Positions 18,227-26,604 are shown, counted from the first letter of the stretch. The stretch: 64,000 nucleotides of DNA from Neobacillus sp. WH10 (GCF_030123405.1 NZ_CP126110.1:1922001-1986000), one strand, 5' to 3'. The notes: generated by a model from the letters alone, not told the origin. Numbers and translations: made by a program.

Positions 18227-18871
18227 ATGGTAAAAATAGCACCTTCAATTCTTTCAGCCGATTTTTCAAAATTGGGGGAAGAGATTCTAGCAGTTGAAAA
18301 AGGAGGAGCAGATTACATTCATATTGATGTCATGGATGGTCATTTTGTACCGAATATAACGATTGGACCGCTTATTGTTGAGGCTATTCGTCCGATTACT
18401 AACCTGCCGTTAGACGTGCACTTAATGATTGAAAACCCTGATCAATATATTGAGGCCTTTGCTAAGGCAGGGGCGGATTATATTACTGTACATGTGGAAG
18501 CATGCCGGCATCTTCACCGGACCATTCAAAACATCAAATCTTTTGGGATTAAGGCGGGCGTAGTATTAAATCCTGCTACTCCAGTGGAATCCATTCAACA
18601 TGTAATTGGGGACATTGATATGGTATTATTAATGTCAGTCAATCCTGGTTTTGGGGGTCAAAAATTCATTCCTGAGGTTCTTCCGAAAATAAGAAAAGTC
18701 AAGGAAATGGCTGAACAAAAAGGAGTAAACCTTGAGATTGAAATTGATGGCGGCGTCAATCCAGAGACAGCGAAACAATGCATGGAAGCCGGTGCCAATG
18801 TTCTCGTTGCAGGCTCGGCAATTTATAATCAACCAGATTATGCAAAAGCCATATCATTAATTAGAGGGTAG
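18227..18871 (+). CDS. rpe: Ribulose-phosphate 3-epimerase
   Basis: A 214-residue TIM barrel that interconverts ribulose-5-phosphate and xylulose-5-phosphate in the pentose phosphate pathway. Family signatures are IAPSILSADFSKLGEE, HIDVMDGHFVPNI, PLDVHLMIENPD, VLLMSVNPGFGGQKF and EIDGGVNPET, carrying the metal-binding His and Asp residues. The ATG starts 1 base after rsgA, with a GAGG in the rsgA end as ribosome site. A short terminator follows. Confidence 0.97.
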   Translation: MVKIAPSILSADFSKLGEEILAVEKGGADYIHIDVMDGHFVPNITIGPLIVEAIRPITNLPLDVHLMIENPDQYIEAFAKAGADYITVHVEACRHLHRTIQNIKSFGIKAGVVLNPATPVESIQHVIGDIDMVLLMSVNPGFGGQKFIPEVLPKIRKVKEMAEQKGVNLEIEIDGGVNPETAKQCMEAGANVLVAGSAIYNQPDYAKAISLIRG

Positions 18872-18880
18872 TCTGAAAGA

Positions 18881-18906
18881 AAGCCGGGTATTTTGCTCGG
18901 CTTTTT
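18881..18906 (+). terminator. Intrinsic terminator after rpe
   Basis: AAGCCG (18881-18886) pairs with CGGCTT (18898-18903) around an AT-rich loop, followed by a T run to 18906. It probably closes the def-to-rpe transcript only partially, as the stem is short. Confidence 0.75.
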
Positions 18907-18930
18907 GCATAGTGAAAAGGAGTAAATAAA

Positions 18931-19578
18931 ATGGTTATTAATATTCTTGCTGGAGGCCCTGTGGAACTGCTGCCTGATTTAACGGAATTTGAAGCAGAAA
19001 ACGCCATCTGGGTCGGTGTCGATCGCGGGGTCTTTCAATTACTAAAAAGAAACATTAAACCCGCGATTGCTTTTGGTGATTTTGATTCCGTTTCACATGA
19101 AGAGTTACACTTTATTGAAAGCAGAGTTACAGAATTAAAGAGGTTTAAACCAGAGAAAGATGAAACAGATATGGAACTTGCCCTCAACTGGGCATTAGAT
19201 CAAGAACCAAGGACCATCCGTTTGTTTGGAGCAACAGGCGGCAGACTTGATCATTTATTTGCAAATGTTCACCTCCTGCATAATCCGCTAAAAGAAAAAT
19301 ATTCAACTGATGTCTGCTTAATTGACCGGAATAATATAGTCTTTTTAAAGGAGCCAGGAAGTTATAAAATCGCTAGGATGAAAGATAAAAAATATGTATC
19401 TTTTGTGCCTTTAACGCTAAATGTCCGTGATATAACACTAGAGGGCTTTAAATTTCCTTTGAAGAATCGTCATATTTCCCTTGGATCAACACTATGTATT
19501 AGTAATGAACTTATTAATGATTATGGTACTTTTTCATTTTCCGAAGGCATATTAATAGTGATAAGAAGTCACGATTAA
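18931..19578 (+). CDS. thiN: Thiamine pyrophosphokinase
   Basis: A 215-residue enzyme transferring pyrophosphate from ATP to thiamine to make TPP. The TPK catalytic domain includes WVGVDRG, AFGDFDSV and the acidic motif PEKDETDMELAL, then LFGATGGRLDH. The C-terminal beta-rich TPK B1-binding domain covers about 140-215. Length is normal and GGAG lies before the ATG. This is the last gene before the repeat region and spoVM. Confidence 0.95.
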   Translation: MVINILAGGPVELLPDLTEFEAENAIWVGVDRGVFQLLKRNIKPAIAFGDFDSVSHEELHFIESRVTELKRFKPEKDETDMELALNWALDQEPRTIRLFGATGGRLDHLFANVHLLHNPLKEKYSTDVCLIDRNNIVFLKEPGSYKIARMKDKKYVSFVPLTLNVRDITLEGFKFPLKNRHISLGSTLCISNELINDYGTFSFSEGILIVIRSHD

Positions 19579-19900
19579 TAGGCAATACTAACTTTATCTA
19601 GCTCCGGCGCCTAGGGGCTCTATGGTCTAAGCCAATCCGTCAAGAAGGTTAAAGAGCAACCTTCTGGCCGGCTCGTCTTAGGCTTGGCTACAGAAAGCTA
19701 TCGCTTTCTGTACGCATTAAGGGAGACTAATCTTCTGCCTTCGCTCTGCTTGCCAGTCGATAATTCTCCCTATATCGTCCCTGAACAAGGCGCTTACGCT
19801 TTAATGTGTTAGGTACTAATTTCGTTCGTTTGAATAAAATGGTAGGGCGTACGAAAAAGGTAAATGGAATAAGCCGGGGAGATTTGTGAGGAGGGACAGT
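19579..19900. other. thiN-spoVM intergenic region, mostly a structured repeat
   Basis: This 322-base gap has no ORF. About two thirds is the hairpin-rich repeat described separately (19597-19803). The remaining 97 bases before spoVM should hold its promoter, which in B. subtilis is read by the sporulation sigma factor E. I could not find a convincing sigma-E match. AGGAGGG sits 6 bases before spoVM. Confidence 0.6.
19597..19803 (-). repeat. Interspersed hairpin repeat, copy 1, with a nested insertion
   Basis: This matches, in inverted orientation, the element at 29892-30015. Shared blocks include GCGCCTAGGGGCTC, AAGCCAATCCGTCAAGAAGG, CCTTCT, GCCGG, CGTCTTA and AGGCGCTT. Copy 1 carries about 90 extra bases (roughly 19684-19774) that the other copy lacks. 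The extra part contains a perfect 9-bp hairpin (19690-19698 with 19703-19711) and AGGGAGA/TCTCCCT arms (19720-19726 with 19765-19771). It lies between genes, after thiN. Confidence 0.8.
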
Positions 19901-19984
19901 ATGAAATTTTATACAATTAAACTGCCGAAATTTTTAGGTGGAATAGTCCGGGCGATGATTGGTGTGTTTAAGAAGAACGAATAG
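19901..19984 (+). CDS. spoVM: Stage V sporulation protein M
   Basis: A 27-codon gene encoding MKFYTIKLPKFLGGIVRAMI followed by GVFKKNE. It is almost identical to B. subtilis SpoVM (26 residues) except at the C-terminus. SpoVM is an amphipathic helix that recognises the positively curved forespore membrane and anchors SpoIVA and the coat basement layer; Pro9 is the key helix-break residue and is present. AGGAGGG lies just upstream and a terminator follows. It shows the organism carries spore genes. Confidence 0.97.
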   Translation: MKFYTIKLPKFLGGIVRAMIGVFKKNE

Positions 19985-20003
19985 AATTTTTAACAATTTT
20001 CCT

Positions 20004-20036
20004 AAAGGCACCTATTAAAAATTTGGGTGCTTTTAT
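20004..20036 (+). terminator. Intrinsic terminator after spoVM
   Basis: AAAGGCACC (20004-20012) pairs with GGTGCTTTT (20026-20034), with one G-T pair and a 13-base AT-rich loop. T-rich sequence follows. Confidence 0.8.
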
Positions 20037-20130
20037 TTTGTTCGATAGGGAATAGTAATGGAATCAGGTTGGAAAGTGTTCTTTTTTGTTCAATATTTGT
20101 TTTTAAACCCAAGAAGTTTTTTCGCCTATC

Positions 20131-20163
20131 CAAAAAGAAAGAGCACCCTAATTTAGGATGCTC
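20131..20163 (-). terminator. Intrinsic terminator after rpmB
   Basis: On the minus strand, GAGCATCCTAA and TTAGGGTGCTC (plus-strand 20141-20163) pair along nearly their whole length and are followed by TTTCTTTTTG. It faces the spoVM terminator, so the two convergent genes are separated by back-to-back terminators. Confidence 0.85.
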
Positions 20164-20171
20164 AGGTCTTA

Positions 20172-20360
20172 TTATACGCGTTCTACTTTACCGGATCTTA
20201 ACGCTCTTGCAGAAACCCAAACACGCTTAGGCTTTCCATCAACAAGAATACGGACTTTTTGTAGGTTAGCACCCCATGTACGCTTATTAGCGTTCATAGC
20301 GTGAGAACGTGCGTTACCAGTTGTTGTTTTCTTTCCAGTTACTACACATTTACGTGGCAT
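20172..20360 (-). CDS. rpmB: 50S ribosomal protein L28
   Basis: A 62-residue protein starting MPRKCVVTGKKTTTGN and containing HAMNANKRTWGANLQKVR, identical in layout to B. subtilis L28. Only one cysteine is present, so this is the zinc-free form. It is read leftward, alone among plus-strand genes. An AAGGAGGG ribosome site sits 8 bases before the ATG. Confidence 0.97.
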   Translation of the reverse strand: MPRKCVVTGKKTTTGNARSHAMNANKRTWGANLQKVRILVDGKPKRVWVSARALRSGKVERV

Positions 20361-20644
20361 AATGATTTCCCTCCTTAACTACCCAAAGCTTTATACAGCA
20401 ATCATTAAGATGCTTTATCAGGATATAGAAAATTGTCAAATGCAAATTTTCTAGTCTTAAGATACTTTAATAATTTATCATACAACTTACCCGAATGCAA
20501 TAGTAACCATTCAAGAAAAAATCCTTGACATAGGTAATAAATAAATGCTCTTATAGTAAACAGGCAGGTATGACTTTCAATATTGGATTGACTATAGTAA
20601 AATGACTGTAGTCAAGGAGCAATTTTCCAAAGGGGGAACGATTC
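20361..20644. other. Divergent rpmB/yloU intergenic region
   Basis: These 284 AT-rich bases should hold promoters for both directions, but neither could be placed with confidence. A TTGACA at 20523-20528 has its nearest TATAGT 21 bases on, too far for sigma-A. A minus-strand TTGACA lies at 20439-20434 without a good -10. An inverted repeat at 20588-20615 precedes the yloU ribosome site. Confidence 0.5.
20588..20615 (+). promoter_or_regulatory. Inverted repeat in the yloU 5' region
   Basis: TTGACTATAG (20588-20597) and CTGTAGTCAA (20606-20615) form 10-base arms with one T-C difference (a G-U pair in RNA), separated by TAAAATGA. It ends about 15 bases before the AAAGGGGG ribosome site. It could be an operator or an mRNA hairpin. 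Confidence 0.45.
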
Positions 20645-21007
20645 ATGTCCATTGAATTAAAAACAAAGTACGGACAAATTGATATTTCAAACGAAGTAAT
20701 TGCTACGATTGCTGGTGGAGCGGCAATCGAATGTTATGGAATCGTCGGTATGGCCTCTAAGAATCAAATTAAAGATGGAATTACGGAAATATTAAGAAAA
20801 GAAAACTTTACTCGGGGCGTAATTGTGCGCCAGGAAAATGAGGCATTACATATTGATATGTACATTATTGTCAGCTATGGAACGAAAATTTCCGAAATTG
20901 CAAACAACGTGCAATCAAAGGTTAAATACACCCTCGATAAGACAGTTGGACTTGCCGTTGACTCGGTCAATATTTACGTTCAGGGAGTTCGTGTGACGAA
21001 CCTGTAG
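20645..21007 (+). CDS. yloU: Asp23/Gls24-family envelope-stress-like protein
   Basis: A 120-residue protein starting MSIELKTKYGQIDISNEVIA, clearly the YloU orthologue. The Asp23 domain covers most of the chain, with GGAAIECYGIVGMASKNQ and the C-terminal DSVNIYVQGVRV. Asp23-family proteins are membrane-associated and linked to alkaline or cell-wall stress; YloU itself has no firmly assigned role that I know of. It lies 15 bases upstream of fakA, in the conserved pair yloU-yloV. Confidence 0.93.
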   Translation: MSIELKTKYGQIDISNEVIATIAGGAAIECYGIVGMASKNQIKDGITEILRKENFTRGVIVRQENEALHIDMYIIVSYGTKISEIANNVQSKVKYTLDKTVGLAVDSVNIYVQGVRVTNL

Positions 21008-21022
21008 TTAGGAGGAAAGTTT

Positions 21023-22705
21023 GTGTCAATAACAGCATTAGATGGAAAACGTTTTGCAGAGATGGTGATTCAAGGTGCGAATCATTTAGCTGTGAATGCA
21101 AAAATGGTTGATGCGTTAAACGTTTTTCCTGTGCCCGACGGTGATACGGGAACAAATATGAATTTATCAATGACCTCCGGGGCGAAGGAAGTTAAAAATA
21201 ATGTTCAGGAACATATTGGTAAAGTAGGGGCAGCCCTTTCCAAAGGCTTGCTTATGGGAGCACGCGGAAATTCAGGTGTCATTCTCTCACAGCTATTTCG
21301 AGGATTTTCTAAGGCAGTAGAAACGAAAGCGAAAATTTCCGGGAAAGATTTTGCCAATGCCTTAGAGGCAGGAGTAGAAACAGCTTATAAAGCTGTCATG
21401 AAGCCTGTTGAAGGAACCATTTTAACAGTAGCAAAGGACTCTGCTAAAATGGGTCTTCAAGCTGCTCAAAAATCAGATGATATTATCGTCATTATGGATG
21501 AAATACTAAAAGAAGCAAAGGCATCCCTAAAGCGTACTCCAGACCTGCTTCCTGTTTTAAAGGAGGTCGGTGTTGTTGATAGCGGTGGACAAGGACTTGT
21601 TTTCGTTTATGAAGGTTTTCTCGCTGAACTAAAAGGGGAAAAGCTGCCGGAATCATCAGACCTGCTTCCTTCTATGTCGGAAATGGTTAGTGCTGAACAT
21701 CATAAAAGTGTTCAAGGCCATATAAACACTGAGGATATTGTTTTTGGCTATTGTACAGAATTTATGGTTAGGTTTGAACAGGACAAAACTGCAAAACATC
21801 CATTCAATGAAGGTGATTTCCGAAATGACCTAAGTAAATTCGGGGACTCGTTATTGGTTATTGCCGATGAGGATGTAGTTAAAGTTCATATTCACTCCGA
21901 GCAGCCGGGAGAAGTATTAACCTATGGTCAGCGTTATGGCAACTTAATTAATATGAAGATTGAAAACATGCGTCAGCAGCATTCCAACATCGTTGGTGAA
22001 ACACAAACTGCACTCGTCTCAGATCGTCCCCAGGCTCCAAAAGAACTACAGGAATATGGCATTGTTACGGTTTCTATGGGATCAGGGATTGCAGAGTTAT
22101 TTAAAAGCATTGGGGCGCATGCTGTCATTGAAGGCGGCCAAACAATGAATCCAAGTACGGAAGATATTGTAAAAGCTGTCAAGGAAGTTCATGCGAAAAG
22201 GATTTTTATTTTACCAAATAATAAAAACATCATAATGGCCGCAGAACAAGCTAAAGATGTCTCAGATGAAGATATTTATGTGATTCCATCTAAAACTGTT
22301 CCGCAAGGACTTTCGGCATTGCTCGCATTCAATCCTTCAGCAGATGTAGATACGAATGAAGCAGCGATGAAGGAAGCATTACAGAATGTTAAAACTGGTC
22401 AGATCACCTTTGCAGTCCGCGATACCTCAATCGATGGCTTAGAAATTGAAAAAGATGATTTCATGGGAATTTCTGAGGGTAAAATTGTGGTGAAAAACAA
22501 AGATAAAGGGAAAGTGGCAGAAGGCCTTTTAACCAAGATGCTTGATGAGGATTCCGAAATCTTAACCATCATTTATGGTGAAGACGTGACTGAAGATGAA
22601 GTAACCCAGTTGGCGCAATTTGTGAAAGAAACCTTTGCTGATGTGGAAATTGAAATTCATAATGGTGGTCAGCCATTATATTCATTTATCTTTTCAATTG
22701 AATAA
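21023..22705 (+). CDS. fakA: Fatty acid kinase catalytic subunit (DhaL/DegV-like)
   Basis: A 560-residue protein (YloV in B. subtilis). The N-terminal DhaL nucleotide domain has NVFPVPDGDTGTNMNLSM, whose aspartates bind Mg-ATP, and GARGNSGVILSQLFRG. A middle domain (about 220-330) and a DegV-like C-terminal domain follow. In Staphylococcus, FakA with FakB phosphorylates exogenous fatty acids for phospholipid synthesis. The start is GTG at 21023 with AGGAGG upstream. No FakB gene is in the window. A terminator follows. Confidence 0.93.
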   Translation: MSITALDGKRFAEMVIQGANHLAVNAKMVDALNVFPVPDGDTGTNMNLSMTSGAKEVKNNVQEHIGKVGAALSKGLLMGARGNSGVILSQLFRGFSKAVETKAKISGKDFANALEAGVETAYKAVMKPVEGTILTVAKDSAKMGLQAAQKSDDIIVIMDEILKEAKASLKRTPDLLPVLKEVGVVDSGGQGLVFVYEGFLAELKGEKLPESSDLLPSMSEMVSAEHHKSVQGHINTEDIVFGYCTEFMVRFEQDKTAKHPFNEGDFRNDLSKFGDSLLVIADEDVVKVHIHSEQPGEVLTYGQRYGNLINMKIENMRQQHSNIVGETQTALVSDRPQAPKELQEYGIVTVSMGSGIAELFKSIGAHAVIEGGQTMNPSTEDIVKAVKEVHAKRIFILPNNKNIIMAAEQAKDVSDEDIYVIPSKTVPQGLSALLAFNPSADVDTNEAAMKEALQNVKTGQITFAVRDTSIDGLEIEKDDFMGISEGKIVVKNKDKGKVAEGLLTKMLDEDSEILTIIYGEDVTEDEVTQLAQFVKETFADVEIEIHNGGQPLYSFIFSIE

Positions 22706-22720
22706 GGAACAGCTAAAATA

Positions 22721-22754
22721 GAAGGGGGGCCTTAGGGTCACACCCTTCTTTTTT
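22721..22754 (+). terminator. Intrinsic terminator after fakA
   Basis: GAAGGG (22721-22726) pairs with CCCTTC (22743-22748) around a 16-base loop that can extend pairing (AGGGT with ACACCC). TTTTTT follows. Confidence 0.8.
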
Positions 22755-22831
22755 GTATATACATATCTAATAAATAACTTAATTTGATAAAACAGAATTT
22801 TATAGATTATTTCGCAAAGGGGGAAAATGTT

Positions 22832-23494
22832 GTGAAATATAGAAGTGTGTTCGATATCATTGGTCCAGTGATGATTGGCCCATCAAGCTCGCATACAGCT
22901 GGAGCAGCAAGAATAGGAAGAGTCGCAAGAAGTTTATTTGGCAGGGAGCCAAAATGGGCCAATATTTCCTTGTATGGTTCATTTGCTAAAACATACAAGG
23001 GGCATGGGACAGATGTAGCCATAGTTGGAGGGTTATTGGATTTTGATACCGACGACGTTAGAATCATCAAAGCAATTGATATTGCCAATGAAAAAGGCAT
23101 GAAGTTAATGTTTATCGAAGAAGATGCCATTATGGATCACCCTAATACCGCAAGAATTATTGTTGGTGATCATGATGGTGAACTTGAATTGATAGGAATC
23201 TCGATCGGTGGTGGGAAAATTGAGATTATTGAGTTAAATGGCTTTGAATTAAAATTATCTGGAAACCATCCCGCTATCCTGGTTGTTCATAATGACCGTT
23301 TTGGTGCGATTGCAAGTGTTGCCAATACACTAGCGAAATACGAATTGAATATAGGCCATATGGAGGTTGCTCGTAAAGAAAAAGGGAAGATGGCGCTAAT
23401 GACAATTGAAGTTGACCAAAACATTGATGATAAAATTCTCGAAGAACTTGAACAGCTTCCAAACATATTAAAAGTTACTAAGATTGTAGATTAA
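22832..23494 (+). CDS. sdaAB: L-serine dehydratase, iron-sulfur type, beta subunit (copy 1)
   Basis: A 220-residue subunit of the [4Fe-4S] serine deaminase that converts L-serine to pyruvate and ammonia. It starts KYRSVFDIIGPVMIGPSSSH, containing the SSSHT substrate-site motif, and ends in an ACT domain (about 148-220, AILVVHNDRFGAIASVAN). The GTG at 22832 is chosen because AAAGGGGG lies about 9 bases upstream and orthologues start M/VKYRS; an upstream in-frame start at 22784 would add 16 unrelated residues. It is followed by sdaAA after 27 bases. Confidence 0.95.
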   Translation: MKYRSVFDIIGPVMIGPSSSHTAGAARIGRVARSLFGREPKWANISLYGSFAKTYKGHGTDVAIVGGLLDFDTDDVRIIKAIDIANEKGMKLMFIEEDAIMDHPNTARIIVGDHDGELELIGISIGGGKIEIIELNGFELKLSGNHPAILVVHNDRFGAIASVANTLAKYELNIGHMEVARKEKGKMALMTIEVDQNIDDKILEELEQLPNILKVTKIVD

Positions 23495-23521
23495 AAATAC
23501 AGCAGGAGAGGGGGCGTATTT

Positions 23522-24406
23522 GTGTTTCGCAATGTAGCTGAATTAGTTGAACTCGCTGTTAGTCAGAATAAAAAAATCTCTGAAATCATGATTGAACAAG
23601 AAGTGTCTGTAACCGGCCGTTCAAGAGAAGAAATTTTGACTCTTATGGACAGGAACCTGACCGTTATGGAGGATGCCGTTGAGCGTGGAATCAAAGGGGT
23701 AACTTCACACTCAGGATTAACGGGCGGTGATGCGGTGCTGCTACAAAAATATATTGTAAAAGGAAACTTTTTAACTGGTGAAACGATACTTGATGCGGTA
23801 AGTAAAGCAGTTGCAACAAATGAAGTAAATGCGGCTATGGGGACAATTTGTGCGACGCCAACAGCAGGATCTGCGGGAGTTGTTCCAGGAACATTATTTG
23901 CGGTAAAGAAAAAGCTGAACCCCACTAGGGAGCAAATGATTTTCTTCCTTTTTACTGCTGGTGCGTTCGGTTTTGTTATGGCTAACAATGCTTCTATATC
24001 CGGTGCAGCGGGCGGTTGTCAGGCTGAGGTCGGTTCTGCAGCAGGGATGGCAGCGGCCGCAATTGTGGAAATGGCTGGCGGAACGCCTGAACAATGTGCA
24101 GAAGCTATGGCAATTACTTTAAAGAACATGCTTGGTTTAGTTTGTGACCCTGTTGCCGGCCTTGTTGAAGTCCCTTGCGTGAAACGAAACGCAATGGGGG
24201 CGGCCAATGCCATGGTTGCAGCCGATATGGCTTTAGCAGGAATTACTAGCAGGATCCCTTGTGATGAAGTGATTGATGCAATGTATAAAATTGGGCAATC
24301 CATGCCGACAGCACTAAAAGAAACAGCGCAGGGGGGGTTGGCGGCTACACCGACAGGACGAAAACTTGAAGCGAAGATCTTCGGTAAACCGCCAAAAGAA
24401 AAGTGA
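23522..24406 (+). CDS. sdaAA: L-serine dehydratase, iron-sulfur type, alpha subunit (copy 1)
   Basis: A 294-residue catalytic subunit. Conserved parts are HSGLTGGDAVLLQKY, ATPTAGSAGVVPG, SGAAGGCQAEVGSA and GLVCDPVAGLVEVPCVKRN, which hold the cysteines of the iron-sulfur cluster. The start is GTG with GAGAGGGGG upstream. The gene ends with a GTGA overlap into recG. A second diverged copy of the pair lies at 54.9-56.5 kb. Confidence 0.95.
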   Translation: MFRNVAELVELAVSQNKKISEIMIEQEVSVTGRSREEILTLMDRNLTVMEDAVERGIKGVTSHSGLTGGDAVLLQKYIVKGNFLTGETILDAVSKAVATNEVNAAMGTICATPTAGSAGVVPGTLFAVKKKLNPTREQMIFFLFTAGAFGFVMANNASISGAAGGCQAEVGSAAGMAAAAIVEMAGGTPEQCAEAMAITLKNMLGLVCDPVAGLVEVPCVKRNAMGAANAMVAADMALAGITSRIPCDEVIDAMYKIGQSMPTALKETAQGGLAATPTGRKLEAKIFGKPPKEK

Positions 24407-26451
24407 ATTCAAATCTAAATCAATCAGTAACGGCACTAAGGGGAGTTGGGGAAGAAACGGCTGATGCCCTTGGGGAAATGAATATATATACGATTCAGGA
24501 TTTATTGGAATATTTCCCTTACCGCTATGAAGACTATTCGCTAAAGGATATAACAGAAGTACAGCATGATGAGAAAGTGACGGTGGAGGGGAAGGTTCAC
24601 AGTGAGCCTTCTCTTGTCTATTATGGAAGGAAGAAATCTAAGCTGACCATCCGGCTTTTTGTAGGGGCAAATTTAATTAAAGTAATCTTCTTTAACCAGC
24701 CGTATTTAAAAAATAAAATCAGCATCAATGAAACCATCACGGTAACAGGTAAATGGGATGCCCACCGTCAAACAATCACAGCGAATGAAATGCAGGCTGG
24801 TCATAACATGAAAGCAAAAGATTTTGAACCAGTTTACTCGTTAAGAGGAAAAATAAAGACCAAAGGAATGCGGAAATTTATTCATCTTGCTTTTCAACAA
24901 TATGGTCATACCATCGATGAGACTCTTCCGGCAATTTTTTTACAGAAATATCGGCTATTAAACAGACACGATGCCATTAAAACCATGCATTTTCCCAACA
25001 GCCCAGATGAAGTGAAACAGGCAAGACGGCGTTTTGTTTATGAGGAATTTCTTTTGTTTCAATTAAAAATGCAGGCATTACGGAAATTTGAACGGGAGCA
25101 TTCCCCTGGAATTAAGCAAACCTATAACTTGAAGAAATTGAAGGAATTTATAAAAAGTCTTCCCTTTCCATTAACGAATGCCCAAAAAAGGGTTGTTAAT
25201 GAGGTGTTAGCGGAACTAAAATCGCCATACCGTATGAATCGTCTATTGCAAGGGGATGTAGGTTCCGGGAAAACGGTTGTAGCTGCAATTGGTTTATACG
25301 CTAGTGTGACAGCAGGCTATCAAGGGGCTCTAATGGTACCTACCGAAATTTTGGCTGAGCAGCATGCAGAATCATTAAAAAGTTTATTAGAACCGTTTAA
25401 AGTGAAATGCGAGCTTTTAACGAGTTCCATAAAAGGGAAACGGAGAAGGGAAATCCTTCAAGAGCTGGCAGATGGAAAACTAGATATTTTAATTGGTACG
25501 CATGCCCTTATTCAGGATGAGGTTACTTTTAAAAAACTCGGTTTTGTTATTACTGATGAGCAGCATCGGTTCGGTGTGGAGCAGCGGAGAGTGCTGCGGG
25601 AAAAGGGAGAAAATCCTGATGTCTTATTCATGACTGCAACACCGATTCCGAGGACACTTGCGATTACAGTCTTTGGCGAAATGGATGTCTCGATCATCGA
25701 TGAGATGCCAGCAGGCAGGAAATCGATTGAGACTTACTGGGCAAAACCGGAAATGCTTGAGCGCGTTCTTGCTTTTGTCGAGAAAGAATTAATAAAGGGG
25801 CATCAGGCATATGTTATCTGCCCATTAATAGAGGAATCTGAGAAGCTCGATGTGCAAAATGCGATTGATGTGCATACAACGTTAAGCACCTATTTCGAAA
25901 AACGCTATCAAGTTGGCCTTATGCACGGCCGCTTAACATCCGAGGAAAAGGATTCCGTCATGAAGGCATTTAGTACGAATGAAGTTCAAGTGCTTGTTTC
26001 CACTACTGTTGTAGAAGTAGGGGTGAATGTACCGAATGCAACCATGATGGTTATTTATGATGCCGAACGGTTCGGACTTTCTCAGCTCCACCAGCTTCGT
26101 GGGCGTGTAGGGCGTGGAAGCGATCAATCATACTGTATTTTACTTGCAAGCCCAAAATCAGAAGTAGGCCAAGAGCGGATGAGGATTATGACCGAAACAA
26201 ATGATGGATTTGTACTTAGTGAAAAGGATTTAGAACTTAGGGGGCCGGGCGACTTTTTTGGAAAAAAACAAAGCGGGATTCCAGAATTTAAGGTGGCTGA
26301 TATGGTTCATGATTATCGTGCACTTGAAACTGCAAGAAGTGATGCTTCCATGCTGATTCAGTCGAAAAGTTTTTGGACTGCCCCTGAATATCAATATTTA
26401 AGATATAAGCTTGAAGAATCAGGTGTTTTAGAAGGGGAAAAACTGGATTAA
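24403..26451 (+). CDS. recG: ATP-dependent DNA helicase RecG
   Basis: A 682-residue helicase that remodels stalled forks and branched DNA, the same length as in B. subtilis. The wedge domain (about 1-150) contains the OB fold. Walker A is QGDVGSGKTVVAA, the DEQH box is ITDEQHRFGVEQRR, and the C-terminal part has HGRLTSEEKDSVM, HQLRGRVGRG and the TRG-like tail. The start is GTG at 24403, overlapping sdaAA by 4 bases. The only upstream purine tract is AAAAGAAAA, so translation probably depends on coupling. Confidence 0.96.
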   Translation: MNSNLNQSVTALRGVGEETADALGEMNIYTIQDLLEYFPYRYEDYSLKDITEVQHDEKVTVEGKVHSEPSLVYYGRKKSKLTIRLFVGANLIKVIFFNQPYLKNKISINETITVTGKWDAHRQTITANEMQAGHNMKAKDFEPVYSLRGKIKTKGMRKFIHLAFQQYGHTIDETLPAIFLQKYRLLNRHDAIKTMHFPNSPDEVKQARRRFVYEEFLLFQLKMQALRKFEREHSPGIKQTYNLKKLKEFIKSLPFPLTNAQKRVVNEVLAELKSPYRMNRLLQGDVGSGKTVVAAIGLYASVTAGYQGALMVPTEILAEQHAESLKSLLEPFKVKCELLTSSIKGKRRREILQELADGKLDILIGTHALIQDEVTFKKLGFVITDEQHRFGVEQRRVLREKGENPDVLFMTATPIPRTLAITVFGEMDVSIIDEMPAGRKSIETYWAKPEMLERVLAFVEKELIKGHQAYVICPLIEESEKLDVQNAIDVHTTLSTYFEKRYQVGLMHGRLTSEEKDSVMKAFSTNEVQVLVSTTVVEVGVNVPNATMMVIYDAERFGLSQLHQLRGRVGRGSDQSYCILLASPKSEVGQERMRIMTETNDGFVLSEKDLELRGPGDFFGKKQSGIPEFKVADMVHDYRALETARSDASMLIQSKSFWTAPEYQYLRYKLEESGVLEGEKLD

Positions 26452-26500
26452 TCCAACTTTTTTCTTCTTAAAACATCCAAATAAAGAGTACAAAGAGGGA

Positions 26501-26548
26501 AAAGCAGATAGCGGGTATAGTAATTTTATGCTTGCAATCTGCTTTTTT
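26501..26548 (+). terminator. Intrinsic terminator after recG
   Basis: AAAGCAGAT (26501-26509) pairs perfectly with ATCTGCTTT (26537-26545), with a run of six T from 26543. The loop is long (27 bases). The descending arm overlaps the -35 region of the fapR promoter. Confidence 0.8.
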
Positions 26549-26560
26549 AAATTTTATACT
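26532..26560 (+). promoter_or_regulatory. Sigma-A promoter of fapR-plsX-fabD-fabG
   Basis: TTGCAA (26532-26537), a 17-base spacer and TATACT (26555-26560). The predicted start near 26567 lies inside the FapR operator. Confidence 0.75.
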
Positions 26561-26563
26561 ACT

Positions 26564-26582
26564 CTTAGTACCTAGTCATAAG
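26564..26582 (+). promoter_or_regulatory. FapR operator
   Basis: CTTAGTACCTAGTCATAAG is an imperfect palindrome fitting the FapR box (TTAGTACC followed by a near-inverted GGTACTAA-like half). It overlaps the predicted start site of fapR, as in autoregulated bacillar fapR operons where malonyl-CoA relieves repression. Confidence 0.75.
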
Positions 26583-26604
26583 ATCTCGGACGGTGTGAAA
26601 AATT

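Noticed and set aside
19597..19803. CRISPR array or insertion sequence in the thiN-spoVM gap
   Set aside because: There are no regularly spaced direct repeats and no transposase frame; the pattern is one palindromic repeat with an internal insertion.
20523..20597. TTGACA plus TATAGT as the yloU promoter
   Set aside because: The nearest pairing has a 21-base spacer, outside the usable sigma-A range, and the alternatives have a poor -35 box.
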